Shown here in pieces: positions 35,041-43,257 of a DNA stretch of 64,000 bases; position 1 is the stretch's first letter; each line of letters starts with the position of its first letter. Under the pieces are notes generated by a model that made no database searches, was not told where the DNA came from, and was given only the letters and a program-made list of their open reading frames with translations. This DNA is from Humitalea rosea (GTDB lineage: Bacteria; Pseudomonadota; Alphaproteobacteria; Acetobacterales; Acetobacteraceae), in the NCBI RefSeq assembly GCF_003253705.1, contig NZ_QKYU01000004.1, positions 124,001 to 188,000 on the forward strand. Direction: 5' to 3'. Both the position numbers and the translations under genes were made by a program.

Positions 35041-37536
35041 ATCGTAGAACAACTCTTTGGGTGGCTGGCCGATTTCTCGGGGCTGGCGCCCCATGGTTAC
35101 CGCCTGCTCTGGGAGCCGTGGCTGATCTGGACCGATGCGCTGAGCGATATCGCCATCGGCGCCAGCTACTACGCGATTCCGCTGGTGCTTCTGTATGCCT
35201 CCCGGCGCCGCCCCGATCTGGCCCATGCGCCGGTCCTCTGGATGTCCGCCGCCTTCATCCTGCTCTGCGGCACGACCCACTGGCTTGATGTCCTGACCCT
35301 CTGGGTGCCGGCCTATTCGACGCAGGTCATCGCCAAGGCCGTCACCGCGGCGATTTCATTCCTCACCGCCGTGACGCTCTGGCGCTTTCTGCCACGGCTG
35401 CTGGCGCTGCCATCGCCGGCGCAGATGCGCGCCGCGAACCAGGACCTGCAACAGGTCGTGCAGGAGCGTGAGAAGGCGCTCGAAGCCCTCCGCGCCAGCG
35501 AAAGGCGCTACCGCGCCCTGACCGAGGTCCGCGCCGGCTCGAGCGCGTTCTGGATCGCCGAACCCACCGGCGCGGTCCGCGAGATGCGTGGATGGGAGGC
35601 GCTGGCCGCCCGCCCCGAGGCGAGCATGCAGGGCCTGGCCTGGATGGGCTCGATCCATCCCGAGGATCGCGCGGCGACCATCGAGTCCTGGAAGCAGGCG
35701 CGGGCGACGCAAGACCCGCTCGATCTGGAATTCCGCGTGGCCACGGGCGGCCAGGGCTGGCGCTGGGTCGGGTCCCGTGGCGTGCCGGTGTTCGACGAGG
35801 ACCAGCGCCTCGTCGAATGGGTCGGCATGATCGAGGATGTGCATGAGCGCCGCCAGGCCACCGAGGATCTGCGCCGCACGCGCACGATGCTCGACCAGGT
35901 GATCAAGAATATTCCGGCGATGATCTTCGTGAAGGACATGAAAACCGGCCGTTTCACCTTCATCAACCGCGCGGGCGAGGAGTTGCTTGGCGTGACCTCC
36001 GCCGCCCTGCTCGGCACCACCGACCATGACCATTTCCCGAAAGAGCAGGCGGATTTCTTCATCGCGCATGATCGGGCGGTCGCCGCCTCCGGCCTGGCAC
36101 AGGTGATCGAGGAAGAGGCGATCGATACGCCGAGCGGCACCCGGCTGCTGCGCACAACCAAGATCCCGATGCCCGGCAGTGAGGGCGGCCCGAACCTGCT
36201 GCTGGGCTTCTGCCAGGACATCACCGATCGCAAGCAGGCCGAGGCGCATATCCGCCACCTCGCGCTGCATGATCCGCTGACCGGCCTCGCCAATCGCCAT
36301 CTGCTCAACGAGAGCATCCGCGAGGCGGCCGCCAGGGGCGCGAGGTTCGCCGTGCTGTGCCTGGACCTCGACGCGTTCAAGCGGGTCAATGACACGCGGG
36401 GGCACGAGGCCGGCGACCGGCTTCTGGTCCAGGTCGCGGAGCGGCTGCGCGGGGTGGTGCGGGAAGGCGATGTCTTGGCCCGCCTCGGCGGCGATGAATT
36501 CGTGATTCTGCAGATGGGCGTGACGGAGCCTGAGGCCGTGACCGCCTATGCCCGCCGCGTGGTGGACGAGATGGCAAGGCCCTTCGACCTGGACCTGCAG
36601 CAGGTGGTGATCGGCGCCAGCATCGGGATCGCCATGTGCCCCGCTGACGGGACGAACCTGCAAGACCTCCTGCGCCACGCCGATACCGCGCTCTACAAGG
36701 CCAAGGCGGATGGCCGGGGCCGGTTCCAGCGCTTCAACACGATCATGAACACCAATCTGCAGGATCGCTACCAGCTCGAAGCCGACCTGCGCGAGGCGAT
36801 CGAGGCCCGCCATCTGCTGCTGCATTACCAACCGATCTGCGACGCCAAGGACGGCGCCATCCTAGGCTTCGAGGCGCTGGCGCGATGGTGCCACCCGGTC
36901 CGCGGCAATATCCCGCCTGGCGTCTTCGTGCCGATGGCGGAGGAATGCGGGCTGATCATCCCGCTGGGCCGCCTGGTCCTGGAGACGGCCTGCGCCGAGG
37001 CGGCAGGCTGGGCCGAGCCCGCCCGCATCGCGGTGAACGTCTCGCCGGCGCAGTTCCGCGTGGAGGATCTGGCGGGCGAGATCGCGGAGATCCTGCGCCG
37101 CACCGGGCTTTCCGGCGACCGGCTGGAGCTGGAGGTCACCGAAAGCCTGATGATCGATGACCCGGAACGGGTGCTGCGGATCATGCTCGAGCTGAAGCAG
37201 CTCGGGGTGCGCATCGCGCTCGACGATTTCGGCACCGGCTATGCCAGCCTCATCTACCTGCGCCGCTTCCCCTTCGACCAGATCAAGATCGACCAGTCCT
37301 TCGTGCGGGGGCTGGACCAGGAGGGAGAGGGCCTGTTGCTGTTCAGCGCCATCCTCAACCTCGGCATCTCGCTCGGGCTCGAGGTCCTGACCGAAGGGGT
37401 CGAGACCGAGGCCCAGCTTGAGATCATCCGGGGCCTGGGGGGCAGGATGGTGCAGGGCTACCTCTTCGGCCGCCCGGGTCCGGCAGCGGAGGCGCGGGAG
37501 CGCCTCGCCCATGGCCACGCCCCCTGTTACCCCTGA
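35041..37536 (+). CDS. Ethylene-receptor-like membrane sensor with PAS-PAS-GGDEF-EAL
   Basis: Predicted membrane regulator of cyclic di-GMP, 831 residues. Three helices (about 28-135) match the plant ETR1 ethylene-binding domain without gaps: D36, Y43, I46, P47, F72, C76 and H80 correspond to ETR1 D25, Y32, I35, P36, F61, C65 and H69. Two PAS domains follow (about 155-280 and 285-400). GGDEF has RLGGDEF at 481-487 and an I-site REGD five residues before it. EAL keeps FEALARW, NVSPAQF, EVTESL, DDFGTGYASL, IKIDQSF and EGVET, so both enzymes look intact. No ATG, GTG or TTG occurs before 35185, which is inside helix 1-2. Homology needs a start near the ATC at 35041, so the true start is unsettled. 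Confidence 0.85.
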   Translation: MVEQLFGWLADFSGLAPHGYRLLWEPWLIWTDALSDIAIGASYYAIPLVLLYASRRRPDLAHAPVLWMSAAFILLCGTTHWLDVLTLWVPAYSTQVIAKAVTAAISFLTAVTLWRFLPRLLALPSPAQMRAANQDLQQVVQEREKALEALRASERRYRALTEVRAGSSAFWIAEPTGAVREMRGWEALAARPEASMQGLAWMGSIHPEDRAATIESWKQARATQDPLDLEFRVATGGQGWRWVGSRGVPVFDEDQRLVEWVGMIEDVHERRQATEDLRRTRTMLDQVIKNIPAMIFVKDMKTGRFTFINRAGEELLGVTSAALLGTTDHDHFPKEQADFFIAHDRAVAASGLAQVIEEEAIDTPSGTRLLRTTKIPMPGSEGGPNLLLGFCQDITDRKQAEAHIRHLALHDPLTGLANRHLLNESIREAAARGARFAVLCLDLDAFKRVNDTRGHEAGDRLLVQVAERLRGVVREGDVLARLGGDEFVILQMGVTEPEAVTAYARRVVDEMARPFDLDLQQVVIGASIGIAMCPADGTNLQDLLRHADTALYKAKADGRGRFQRFNTIMNTNLQDRYQLEADLREAIEARHLLLHYQPICDAKDGAILGFEALARWCHPVRGNIPPGVFVPMAEECGLIIPLGRLVLETACAEAAGWAEPARIAVNVSPAQFRVEDLAGEIAEILRRTGLSGDRLELEVTESLMIDDPERVLRIMLELKQLGVRIALDDFGTGYASLIYLRRFPFDQIKIDQSFVRGLDQEGEGLLLFSAILNLGISLGLEVLTEGVETEAQLEIIRGLGGRMVQGYLFGRPGPAAEARERLAHGHAPCYP

Positions 37537-37619
37537 CCGCCCAGCCCGGTCGCGGGCCCTGCTTCTCGGCTTCGGCTTAGTCTGGTTCAATCCGCCTTCG
37601 TGACCCGGGAGGACACACC

Positions 37620-38357
37620 ATGGCCGAAGGCCTGACTGGAAAAATCGCCGTCGTCACCGGAGGCGCGCGCGGGATCGGCCTTGCGGTCGCCGAACGCCTC
37701 GCCTCGGATGGCGCGCGCGTGGCGTTGTGGGAGGCGGATCTGGTGGAGGCCAAATCCGTCGCCGAGCGCCTCGGCGGCCATGCCGTCGCCTGCGATGTGA
37801 CGGATGAGGCGGCGGTGGCCGCGGCCCTCGCCTCGACCGAGGCCGCCCTCGGCCCCGTCGATATCCTGGTCGCCAATGCCGGCATCACCGGGCCGAACCT
37901 GCCGGTCGCGACCTATCCGGTCGCGGACTGGCGACGGGTGATCGAGGTGGACCTGACCGGCGTCTTCCTCTGCTGCCAGGCGGTGGTGCCGGGGATGAGC
38001 AAGCGGGGCTGGGGGCGGATCGTCAACATCGCCTCGGTCGCCGGCAAGGAGGGCAACCCGAACGCCGCCGCCTATTCCGCGGCCAAGGCGGGGGTGATCG
38101 GGCTGACGAAATCGCTCGGCAAGGAGCTGGCGCAATCGGGGGTGCTGGTGAACTGCGTGACCCCGGCCGCGGCCAAGACCGCGATCTTCGACCAGATGAC
38201 GCCGGAACACATCGCCTACATGCTCAGCAAGATCCCGATGGGCCGCTTCGTCGAGGTGGCCGAGATCGCCGGGCTGGTGCGCTGGCTCGCGGGGCCCGAG
38301 TGCGGCTTCTCCACCGGGGCGGTGTTCGACATCTCGGGCGGGCGCGCGACCTATTGA
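37620..38357 (+). CDS. SDR-family NAD(P)-dependent oxidoreductase
   Basis: Classical SDR of 245 residues with TGGARGIG, VANAGITGPN, the Ser motif NIASVAGKEGNPNAAAYSAAK including YxxxK, and the C-terminal FSTGAVFDISGGRATY. It resembles the FabG-like group often annotated as 3-oxoacyl-ACP reductase or sugar dehydrogenase; the substrate is unknown. GGAGG lies 8 nt before the ATG. A flavoprotein gene follows 66 nt later on the same strand. Confidence 0.88.
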   Translation: MAEGLTGKIAVVTGGARGIGLAVAERLASDGARVALWEADLVEAKSVAERLGGHAVACDVTDEAAVAAALASTEAALGPVDILVANAGITGPNLPVATYPVADWRRVIEVDLTGVFLCCQAVVPGMSKRGWGRIVNIASVAGKEGNPNAAAYSAAKAGVIGLTKSLGKELAQSGVLVNCVTPAAAKTAIFDQMTPEHIAYMLSKIPMGRFVEVAEIAGLVRWLAGPECGFSTGAVFDISGGRATY

Positions 38358-38423
38358 GGCGTGGGCGTTGCGGGATGCGGGCGCGGCCTCCATCCTGCGC
38401 GCCTGGCCCACCGAAGGATCGCC

Positions 38424-39851
38424 ATGCCCGCGCGGAGCCTTGTCGCCCTTGAAGCCGAGATCGCGCGCGATCTGGACCTGACCGCCCATCCCCGCGCCCC
38501 CTGGCTCGCGGCCAAGACCTGCCAGGGCGAACCCGTCCTGGACTGCCTGATCATCGGCGCCGGGCAATGCGGGATCGCCGCCGCCCATGCGCTGAAGCGC
38601 GATCGGGTGGACAATATCCTGGTCATCGACCGCGCGGCTTACGGCCGGGAAGGCCCCTGGGTCACCTATGCCCGGATGCACACGCTGCGCTCCTGGAAGG
38701 ACCAGACCGGCCCCGACCTCAAGACCCCGAGCCTGACCTACCAGGCCTGGCACGAGGCGCAGTGGGGACCTGAGCATTTCCTGGCACTGCGCTGGATCGC
38801 CAAGGAACATTGGAACGATTACCTGCTCTGGTTCCGGCGGGTGACCCGGCTGCCGGTGCGCAACGGCATCACCGCCGGGCAGGTCACGCCCTGCCGCACC
38901 GATGACGACCTGCCCTGCCTCGCCATCGAAACCTCGGCCGGGGTTTTGCGTGCGCGCAAGGTGATCCTGGCGACCGGGCAGGAGGGCGCCGGGCGCTGGT
39001 GGATGCCGGAGTTCGTCGAGGCATTGCCAAAGCCGCTGCGCAGCCATGCGGTCGAGGACATCGATTTCGCCGCCCTGCGCGACAGGACCGTCGCGGTGCT
39101 GGGGGCCGGCGCCTCGGCCTTCGACAATGCCGCGACGGCGCTGGAGGCGGGCGCGGCCGAGGTCCATCTGTTCTGCCGCCGGGCGGAGCCCATGGTGATC
39201 CAGCCCTATCGCTGGCTGACCTTCGCGGGCTTCCTGCGCCATATGCATGAGATGGAGGATGCTTGGCGCTGGCGCTTCATGGCCAAGATTCTGGGCCTGC
39301 GCGAAGGCTTTCCGGCCGATACCTATGCCCGCGTGCTGAAATTCCCCAATTTTTTCATGCATGTCGGCCGCCCTTGGACCGGGGCGCGGGAGGTTGCGGG
39401 ACGCGTCGAGCTCGACACCACCCGGGGGCCGTTCACCGCCGATCATGTGATCTGCGGCACCGGCGCGTTGATGGATGCCGGCGCGGTGCCGATGCTGGCC
39501 GGCTGCGCCGACAATATCGCCACCTGGGCCGACCGCTACACACCCCCGCCCGAGGAGGCGAATGAGCGCATCGGCCGGTTCCCCTACCTCGATGCCGGCT
39601 ATGCCTTCACCGAGAAGCGGCCGGGCGAGACGCCCTGGATCGCCGATATCCATCTCTTCGGGATCGGCACCAGCCTGTCCTTCGGGCCGGCCGGGTCCTC
39701 GATCAATGCGATGGGCATCGCCGTCCCCCGCCTTGCGGCGGCGGTGACGCGGGGGCTGTTCGCCGCCGACCTGCCCCGGCTATGGGCGGAGCTTGGCGCC
39801 TATGACCTCAAGCAGGTGGAGCTGGACCCGAGCCGGATCGCGGCGGATTAG
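38424..39851 (+). CDS. FAD/NAD(P)-binding flavoprotein, monooxygenase-like
   Basis: A 475-residue oxidoreductase with two dinucleotide folds, CLIIGAGQCGIAAAHAL near residue 45 and VAVLGAGASAFDNAATALE near 225, and the linker ILATGQEGAGRWWMPEF. The layout is that of flavin monooxygenases or Baeyer-Villiger-type enzymes, but no strict FxGxxxHxxxW motif was seen. The ATG at 38424 has AAGGA upstream; an earlier GTG would add 21 unconserved residues. The preceding SDR may be a pathway partner. Confidence 0.85.
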   Translation: MPARSLVALEAEIARDLDLTAHPRAPWLAAKTCQGEPVLDCLIIGAGQCGIAAAHALKRDRVDNILVIDRAAYGREGPWVTYARMHTLRSWKDQTGPDLKTPSLTYQAWHEAQWGPEHFLALRWIAKEHWNDYLLWFRRVTRLPVRNGITAGQVTPCRTDDDLPCLAIETSAGVLRARKVILATGQEGAGRWWMPEFVEALPKPLRSHAVEDIDFAALRDRTVAVLGAGASAFDNAATALEAGAAEVHLFCRRAEPMVIQPYRWLTFAGFLRHMHEMEDAWRWRFMAKILGLREGFPADTYARVLKFPNFFMHVGRPWTGAREVAGRVELDTTRGPFTADHVICGTGALMDAGAVPMLAGCADNIATWADRYTPPPEEANERIGRFPYLDAGYAFTEKRPGETPWIADIHLFGIGTSLSFGPAGSSINAMGIAVPRLAAAVTRGLFAADLPRLWAELGAYDLKQVELDPSRIAAD

Positions 39852-39856
39852 GCCTG

Positions 39857-39892
39857 GAGCCGTTTCCGTTCGCTTGCGCCCACTTCAACCGC
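39857..39892 (+). repeat. Dispersed 36-nt intergenic repeat, copy 1
   Basis: This 36-nt stretch, beginning GAGCCGTTTCCGTTCGCTTG, matches 31 of 36 bases at 63947-63982. Both copies lie just after the stop of a plus-strand gene and in the same orientation, which suggests a genome-wide intergenic repeat family. Confidence 0.7.
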
Positions 39893-39960
39893 GCCAGCCT
39901 GTTGTTTTGTCGTATTTTCCGAGTCGCCAGGCGAGTCTGCCTGACGTGAAATTGCTCTAA

Positions 39961-40118
39961 CAGGCTGCTGAAGAACGACGCTTGGCTCCGGCGAAACCGC
40001 AATGTTCGGCAGGAATGAATCCAAAGGCGCTGCGTGTTGAAGGATTCATTCGTGTTGCGCGATCATCGCGAAACAATCGGTCGCCGCTTGCTGGCGAAGG
40101 TTCTTTTTCAGCAGCCTG
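39961..40118. mobile_element. 158-bp MITE-like element with inverted ends and CTAA target duplication
   Basis: The ends share the perfect 12-bp inverted repeat CAGGCTGCTGAA. Allowing a 3-nt gap, matching extends to CAGGCTGCTGAAGAAC against CAGGCTGCTGAAAAAGAAC. CTAA flanks both sides (39957-39960 and 40119-40122), as expected for a 4-bp target duplication. Inside lies a perfect 10-bp hairpin, GAATGAATCC (40013-40022) with GGATTCATTC (40042-40051). There is no room for a transposase. The right copy of CTAA is also the mlaC stop codon. Confidence 0.75.
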
Positions 40119-40796
40119 CTAACGGCCTTCGGCGGCCGCCAGGGTCGCGATCTGGCCGCGCATCGCATCCAGCAGCGGCGCGACCTTGCCGCTATTGCGC
40201 GTGATCACCGAGGAATACTCGCTGCGCTGCGTCAGGCGCAGCGAGGTGCCCTCGGCGATCACATCCACGACCCTCGGCTGGCCATTGACCTCGCCCACGC
40301 GCCAGTCGAGGCCAAAGGGGGCGCTGTTCGGGCGTTCCACGATGGTGCTGACCAACACGTCATCCTCCGCCCGCGCCTGCACACGGCCAAGGGTGAAGCG
40401 CACGCCCTGGTACTCGCCGAAGCGGGAGGAGAGGTTGCGGATCAGCATTTCCTCGAACAGGCGCTGGTATTGCTGCTGCTCGTCGGACGTCGCGATCCGC
40501 CACCAGCGGCCGAGGATAAAACGGCCCACGCCATCCAGATCGACGGCGCGGCGCAGCACCGCGGCAACCTGCTCCCGGCGCTCGCCGATCGGGGCCTGGG
40601 CATTGATTGCCGCGACCAGTTCCTCACCGGTCTTGCGGATGAACTCCCCCGCGCGGCTGGGATCGACCTGGGCGCGCGCGCCCGGGGCGACAAGCGCCAG
40701 GCCCAGGCCGAGCGGGAGCAGCCAGAACCGCCGCCGTGGCATCATGGCGGGCGCGCCGGGGCCGGTCACCAGATCATTGTCATCTTTGAGCGTCAT
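40119..40796 (-). CDS. mlaC: MlaC-family phospholipid transport protein
   Basis: Periplasmic lipid carrier of the Mla system that moves phospholipids between the outer and inner membranes. The 225-residue product has a hydrophobic export segment (RRRFWLLPLGLGLALVAPGARA) near residues 20-42. Family motifs follow: FIRKTGEELVAAINA, FILGRWWRIATSDEQQQYQRLFEEMLI and VDWRV-like LDWRVGEVNGQPRVVDVIAEG. The start at 40796 has GAGGA; a later MMPRRR start is possible. Its TAG stop is formed by the CTAA duplication of the adjacent element. mlaA lies 11 nt upstream. Confidence 0.92.
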   Translation of the reverse strand: MTLKDDNDLVTGPGAPAMMPRRRFWLLPLGLGLALVAPGARAQVDPSRAGEFIRKTGEELVAAINAQAPIGERREQVAAVLRRAVDLDGVGRFILGRWWRIATSDEQQQYQRLFEEMLIRNLSSRFGEYQGVRFTLGRVQARAEDDVLVSTIVERPNSAPFGLDWRVGEVNGQPRVVDVIAEGTSLRLTQRSEYSSVITRNSGKVAPLLDAMRGQIATLAAAEGR

Positions 40797-40807
40797 AAGA
40801 CTTTTCC

Positions 40808-41587
40808 TCAGCGCCGCAGGCCGGAGCCGATTGCACTACCAGTGGCGTCCGCACGCCCGGTTTCGCCCCGATTGCTGATGTCCGCCGCGCGCCGCTGGCG
40901 ATAGGCCGAACGCAGGGCCGCATAAGGGTCGAGCGAATTGGCGGTCAGCGTATCCAGCGGCTCGATCAGCCCCTCGCGCGCATCCAGCACGCCCGCGACG
41001 CTCCGCACGACCATCGCGTTTTCCAGCGCCGTCGAGCCGCTGATCCAGGTGAGCGGCTGGGCCGCGAGGTCCACACCGAAGCCGGTCAGGTCACGCGGGT
41101 TGGACGGCCCGAGCACCGGGATGAACAGGAAGGGGCCTTCGCCTGCGCCCCAGACCGCCAGGGTCTGGCCGAAATCCTCCGAATGTGGCGGCAGGCCAAA
41201 GTCGGTCGCCACCTCGAAGATACCGCCGACGCCGAGCATGGTGTTCAGCACGAACCGCCCGAGGGTGGTGCCGAAGCGCTGGGTCTCGCCCTGCAGCGCA
41301 TCATTCAGCAGCACAACGGGCGTGCGGAGGTTGGACAGCACATTGCGGATGCCGGTGCGGATCGGGGGCGCCAGAAGCGTGCGATAGATCTCGGCGGCCG
41401 GGCGCAGCGCCAGTGTGTCGATGGCGTTGTGAACGCCATAGGAGACGCGGTTCAAAGGCTCGATCGGATCGTTCAGAGCGTTGAACTCGGCCACCGATTC
41501 GGGATCGGAGGCGGGAGGCGGGGTGGCGCAGGCGGCAAGCCCGAGACAAGCCACGACAAGGATGGGGAACATACGGGTCGGACGCAT
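40808..41587 (-). CDS. mlaA: MlaA (VacJ) outer-membrane lipoprotein
   Basis: Outer-membrane lipoprotein that passes mislocalised phospholipids from the outer leaflet to MlaC. A lipoprotein signal with lipobox LAAC precedes the VacJ core: FNALNDPIEPLNRVSYGVHNAID, LSNLRTPVVLLNDALQGE, FGTTLGRFVLNTMLGVGGIFEVA and FIPVLGPSNPRDLTGFGVD. The chosen start (MRPTRM) gives 259 residues and a signal peptide of normal length; another Met five codons upstream is possible. The transporter genes mlaFED are not nearby. Confidence 0.94.
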   Translation of the reverse strand: MRPTRMFPILVVACLGLAACATPPPASDPESVAEFNALNDPIEPLNRVSYGVHNAIDTLALRPAAEIYRTLLAPPIRTGIRNVLSNLRTPVVLLNDALQGETQRFGTTLGRFVLNTMLGVGGIFEVATDFGLPPHSEDFGQTLAVWGAGEGPFLFIPVLGPSNPRDLTGFGVDLAAQPLTWISGSTALENAMVVRSVAGVLDAREGLIEPLDTLTANSLDPYAALRSAYRQRRAADISNRGETGRADATGSAIGSGLRR

Positions 41588-41740
41588 GATGGGGCGGGTC
41601 ATCCTGAGCGGGGTAGTGGCACGGAAAGCATGGCACATGCCACCGGCCTGCACCCGTCTCATAACGCAACAGCCCGCGATGCGTCACCCCGTCCCTTCAT
41701 TGCTCTTCTAGGGCGCGCCGGTCACCGCTATGTGTGCGGC

Positions 41741-42691
41741 ATGGACGGCACCCCTCCCCCCCAATCCCCGCCCCCTCCCGGCACCCTCGCGCGCTGGCTG
41801 ACCGGCCCCCGCTTCGGTGCGCTGCCGGCGCCGACCGACCTGCCGCCGCCGGCGCTGTCCTTCGAATTCTTTCCGCCGAAGACGGATAAGCTGGAGGAAC
41901 AGCTCTGGGCCTGCATCCGCCGGCTGGAGCCGCTGGCGCCCCGATTCGTTTCGGTCACCTATGGCGCCGGCGGCACCACCCAGGCGCGGACCCATGCGAC
42001 CGTCGCGCGGCTCGCGGCCGAGACCAGCCTCACCCCCGCGGCGCACCTCACCTGCGTCGGTGCCACGCGCGATGAGGTCGATGCCGTGGCCCGGCAGTAT
42101 TGGGAGGCCGGGGTGCGCCACATCGTCGCCCTGCGTGGCGACCCCCCGGCAGGCACGGAGACGTATGCGCCGCATCCGGGCGGCTATGCCCAGGCGGCGG
42201 ATCTGGTCGCGGGGCTGAAGCGGGTCGCGCCCTTCGAGATCAGCGTCGGCGCCTATCCCGAGACGCATCCGACCGCGGTCTCGGCCGAGGCGGATCTGGA
42301 CAATCTGAAGCGCAAGATCGATGCGGGCGCCAATCGGGCGATCACCCAGTACTTCTTCGAAACGGATGTCTTCCTCCGCTTCCTCGACCGCGCGCTGGCG
42401 GCCGGGATCACCGTGCCGATCGTGCCGGGAATCCTGCCCGTGTCCAACTTCACGCAGGTGGCCAAGTTCTCGGCCATGTGCGGCGCCTCGGTGCCTGGCT
42501 GGATGGCGCGGCTGTTCGAGGGGCTGGAAGAGGATACCACCACCCGGACCATGATCGGCGCGGTCGTGGCGGCCGAGCAGGCGCGGCTGCTGCAGGCGAA
42601 TGGGGTGGATGAGATCCATTTCTACACGCTGAACCGGCCGGATCTGACCTATGCGATCAGCCATTTGCTGGGGGCGCGGCCGAAGGCGTGA
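41741..42691 (+). CDS. metF: 5,10-methylenetetrahydrofolate reductase
   Basis: FAD enzyme reducing methylene-THF to methyl-THF for methionine synthesis. The 316-residue TIM-barrel protein has FEFFPPKTDKLEEQLW, SVTYGAGGTTQARTHAT, HIVALRGDPP, AYPETHP, NRAITQYFFETDVFLRFLD and PIVPGILPV, the usual folate- and FAD-binding segments. It begins with a Pro-rich extension of about 30 residues. The divergent gap to mlaA shows no SAM riboswitch that I could recognise. It is coupled to the next gene by GTGA. Confidence 0.94.
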   Translation: MDGTPPPQSPPPPGTLARWLTGPRFGALPAPTDLPPPALSFEFFPPKTDKLEEQLWACIRRLEPLAPRFVSVTYGAGGTTQARTHATVARLAAETSLTPAAHLTCVGATRDEVDAVARQYWEAGVRHIVALRGDPPAGTETYAPHPGGYAQAADLVAGLKRVAPFEISVGAYPETHPTAVSAEADLDNLKRKIDAGANRAITQYFFETDVFLRFLDRALAAGITVPIVPGILPVSNFTQVAKFSAMCGASVPGWMARLFEGLEEDTTTRTMIGAVVAAEQARLLQANGVDEIHFYTLNRPDLTYAISHLLGARPKA

Positions 42692-43251
42692 CGACCACGG
42701 CGGCGGGGGACCACAACGCGGGCGGCAAGGTCCGCCTCAAGGTCGCGGATCACATTGTCTCTGACGCGCGCTTCGGCGGCGAGCGGAACTGCTACCGCTA
42801 CTGGCTGGAACGGCGGTGGGACGGCAAGCCCTTCGGCAGCCCCGGCTATGCGGTGCAGATCGGCATGAATCCCTCGGTCGCCGACGTTGATTTCGACGAC
42901 CCCACCGTGGCGCGCTGCGTGGAACGGGCGAAGCTCTGGGGCTGCGGCGGCATGGTGATGCTCAATGCCTTCGCCTACCGCTGCACGGACAAGCTGCGGC
43001 TGCTGGAGGTGGCGGACCCGGTGGGGCCGGAGAATGACGCGACGATCCGCCGCTATGCCGCACAGGCCAAGGTCGTGGTGGTCGGATGGGGCCAGCCGCC
43101 GGCAGTACTTCGCGGCCGCGGCGCCGAGGTGGCAGCGCAGCTGCGCGCGGCGGGGGTGATGCCGATGTGCTTCAAGGTGAACAAGGACGGCAGCCCGAAG
43201 CATCCGCTCTATGTCGCGATCCGCGCCGGGCTGATCCCGTTTCCGGCCTAG
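42688..43251 (+). CDS. DUF1643 domain protein
   Basis: A 187-residue protein with the DUF1643 layout: RNCYRYWLERRWDG, the signature IGMNPSVADVDFDDPTVARC, MVMLNAFAYRCTD, VVVGWGQ and a C-terminal KHPLYV. Its molecular function is unknown. The GTG start overlaps the metF stop as GTGA, so expression should follow metF; whether this is functional or only packing is open. Confidence 0.88.
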   Translation: MTTTAAGDHNAGGKVRLKVADHIVSDARFGGERNCYRYWLERRWDGKPFGSPGYAVQIGMNPSVADVDFDDPTVARCVERAKLWGCGGMVMLNAFAYRCTDKLRLLEVADPVGPENDATIRRYAAQAKVVVVGWGQPPAVLRGRGAEVAAQLRAAGVMPMCFKVNKDGSPKHPLYVAIRAGLIPFPA

Positions 43252-43257
43252 CCGCCC

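Noticed and set aside
41605-41625. TGGCAC motif resembling a sigma-54 promoter between mlaA and metF
   Set aside because: The GG to GC spacing is 8, not the required 10.
41588-41740. Possible SAM or SAH riboswitch upstream of metF
   Set aside because: No conserved SAM-II or SAH core sequence or convincing pseudoknot could be recognised.
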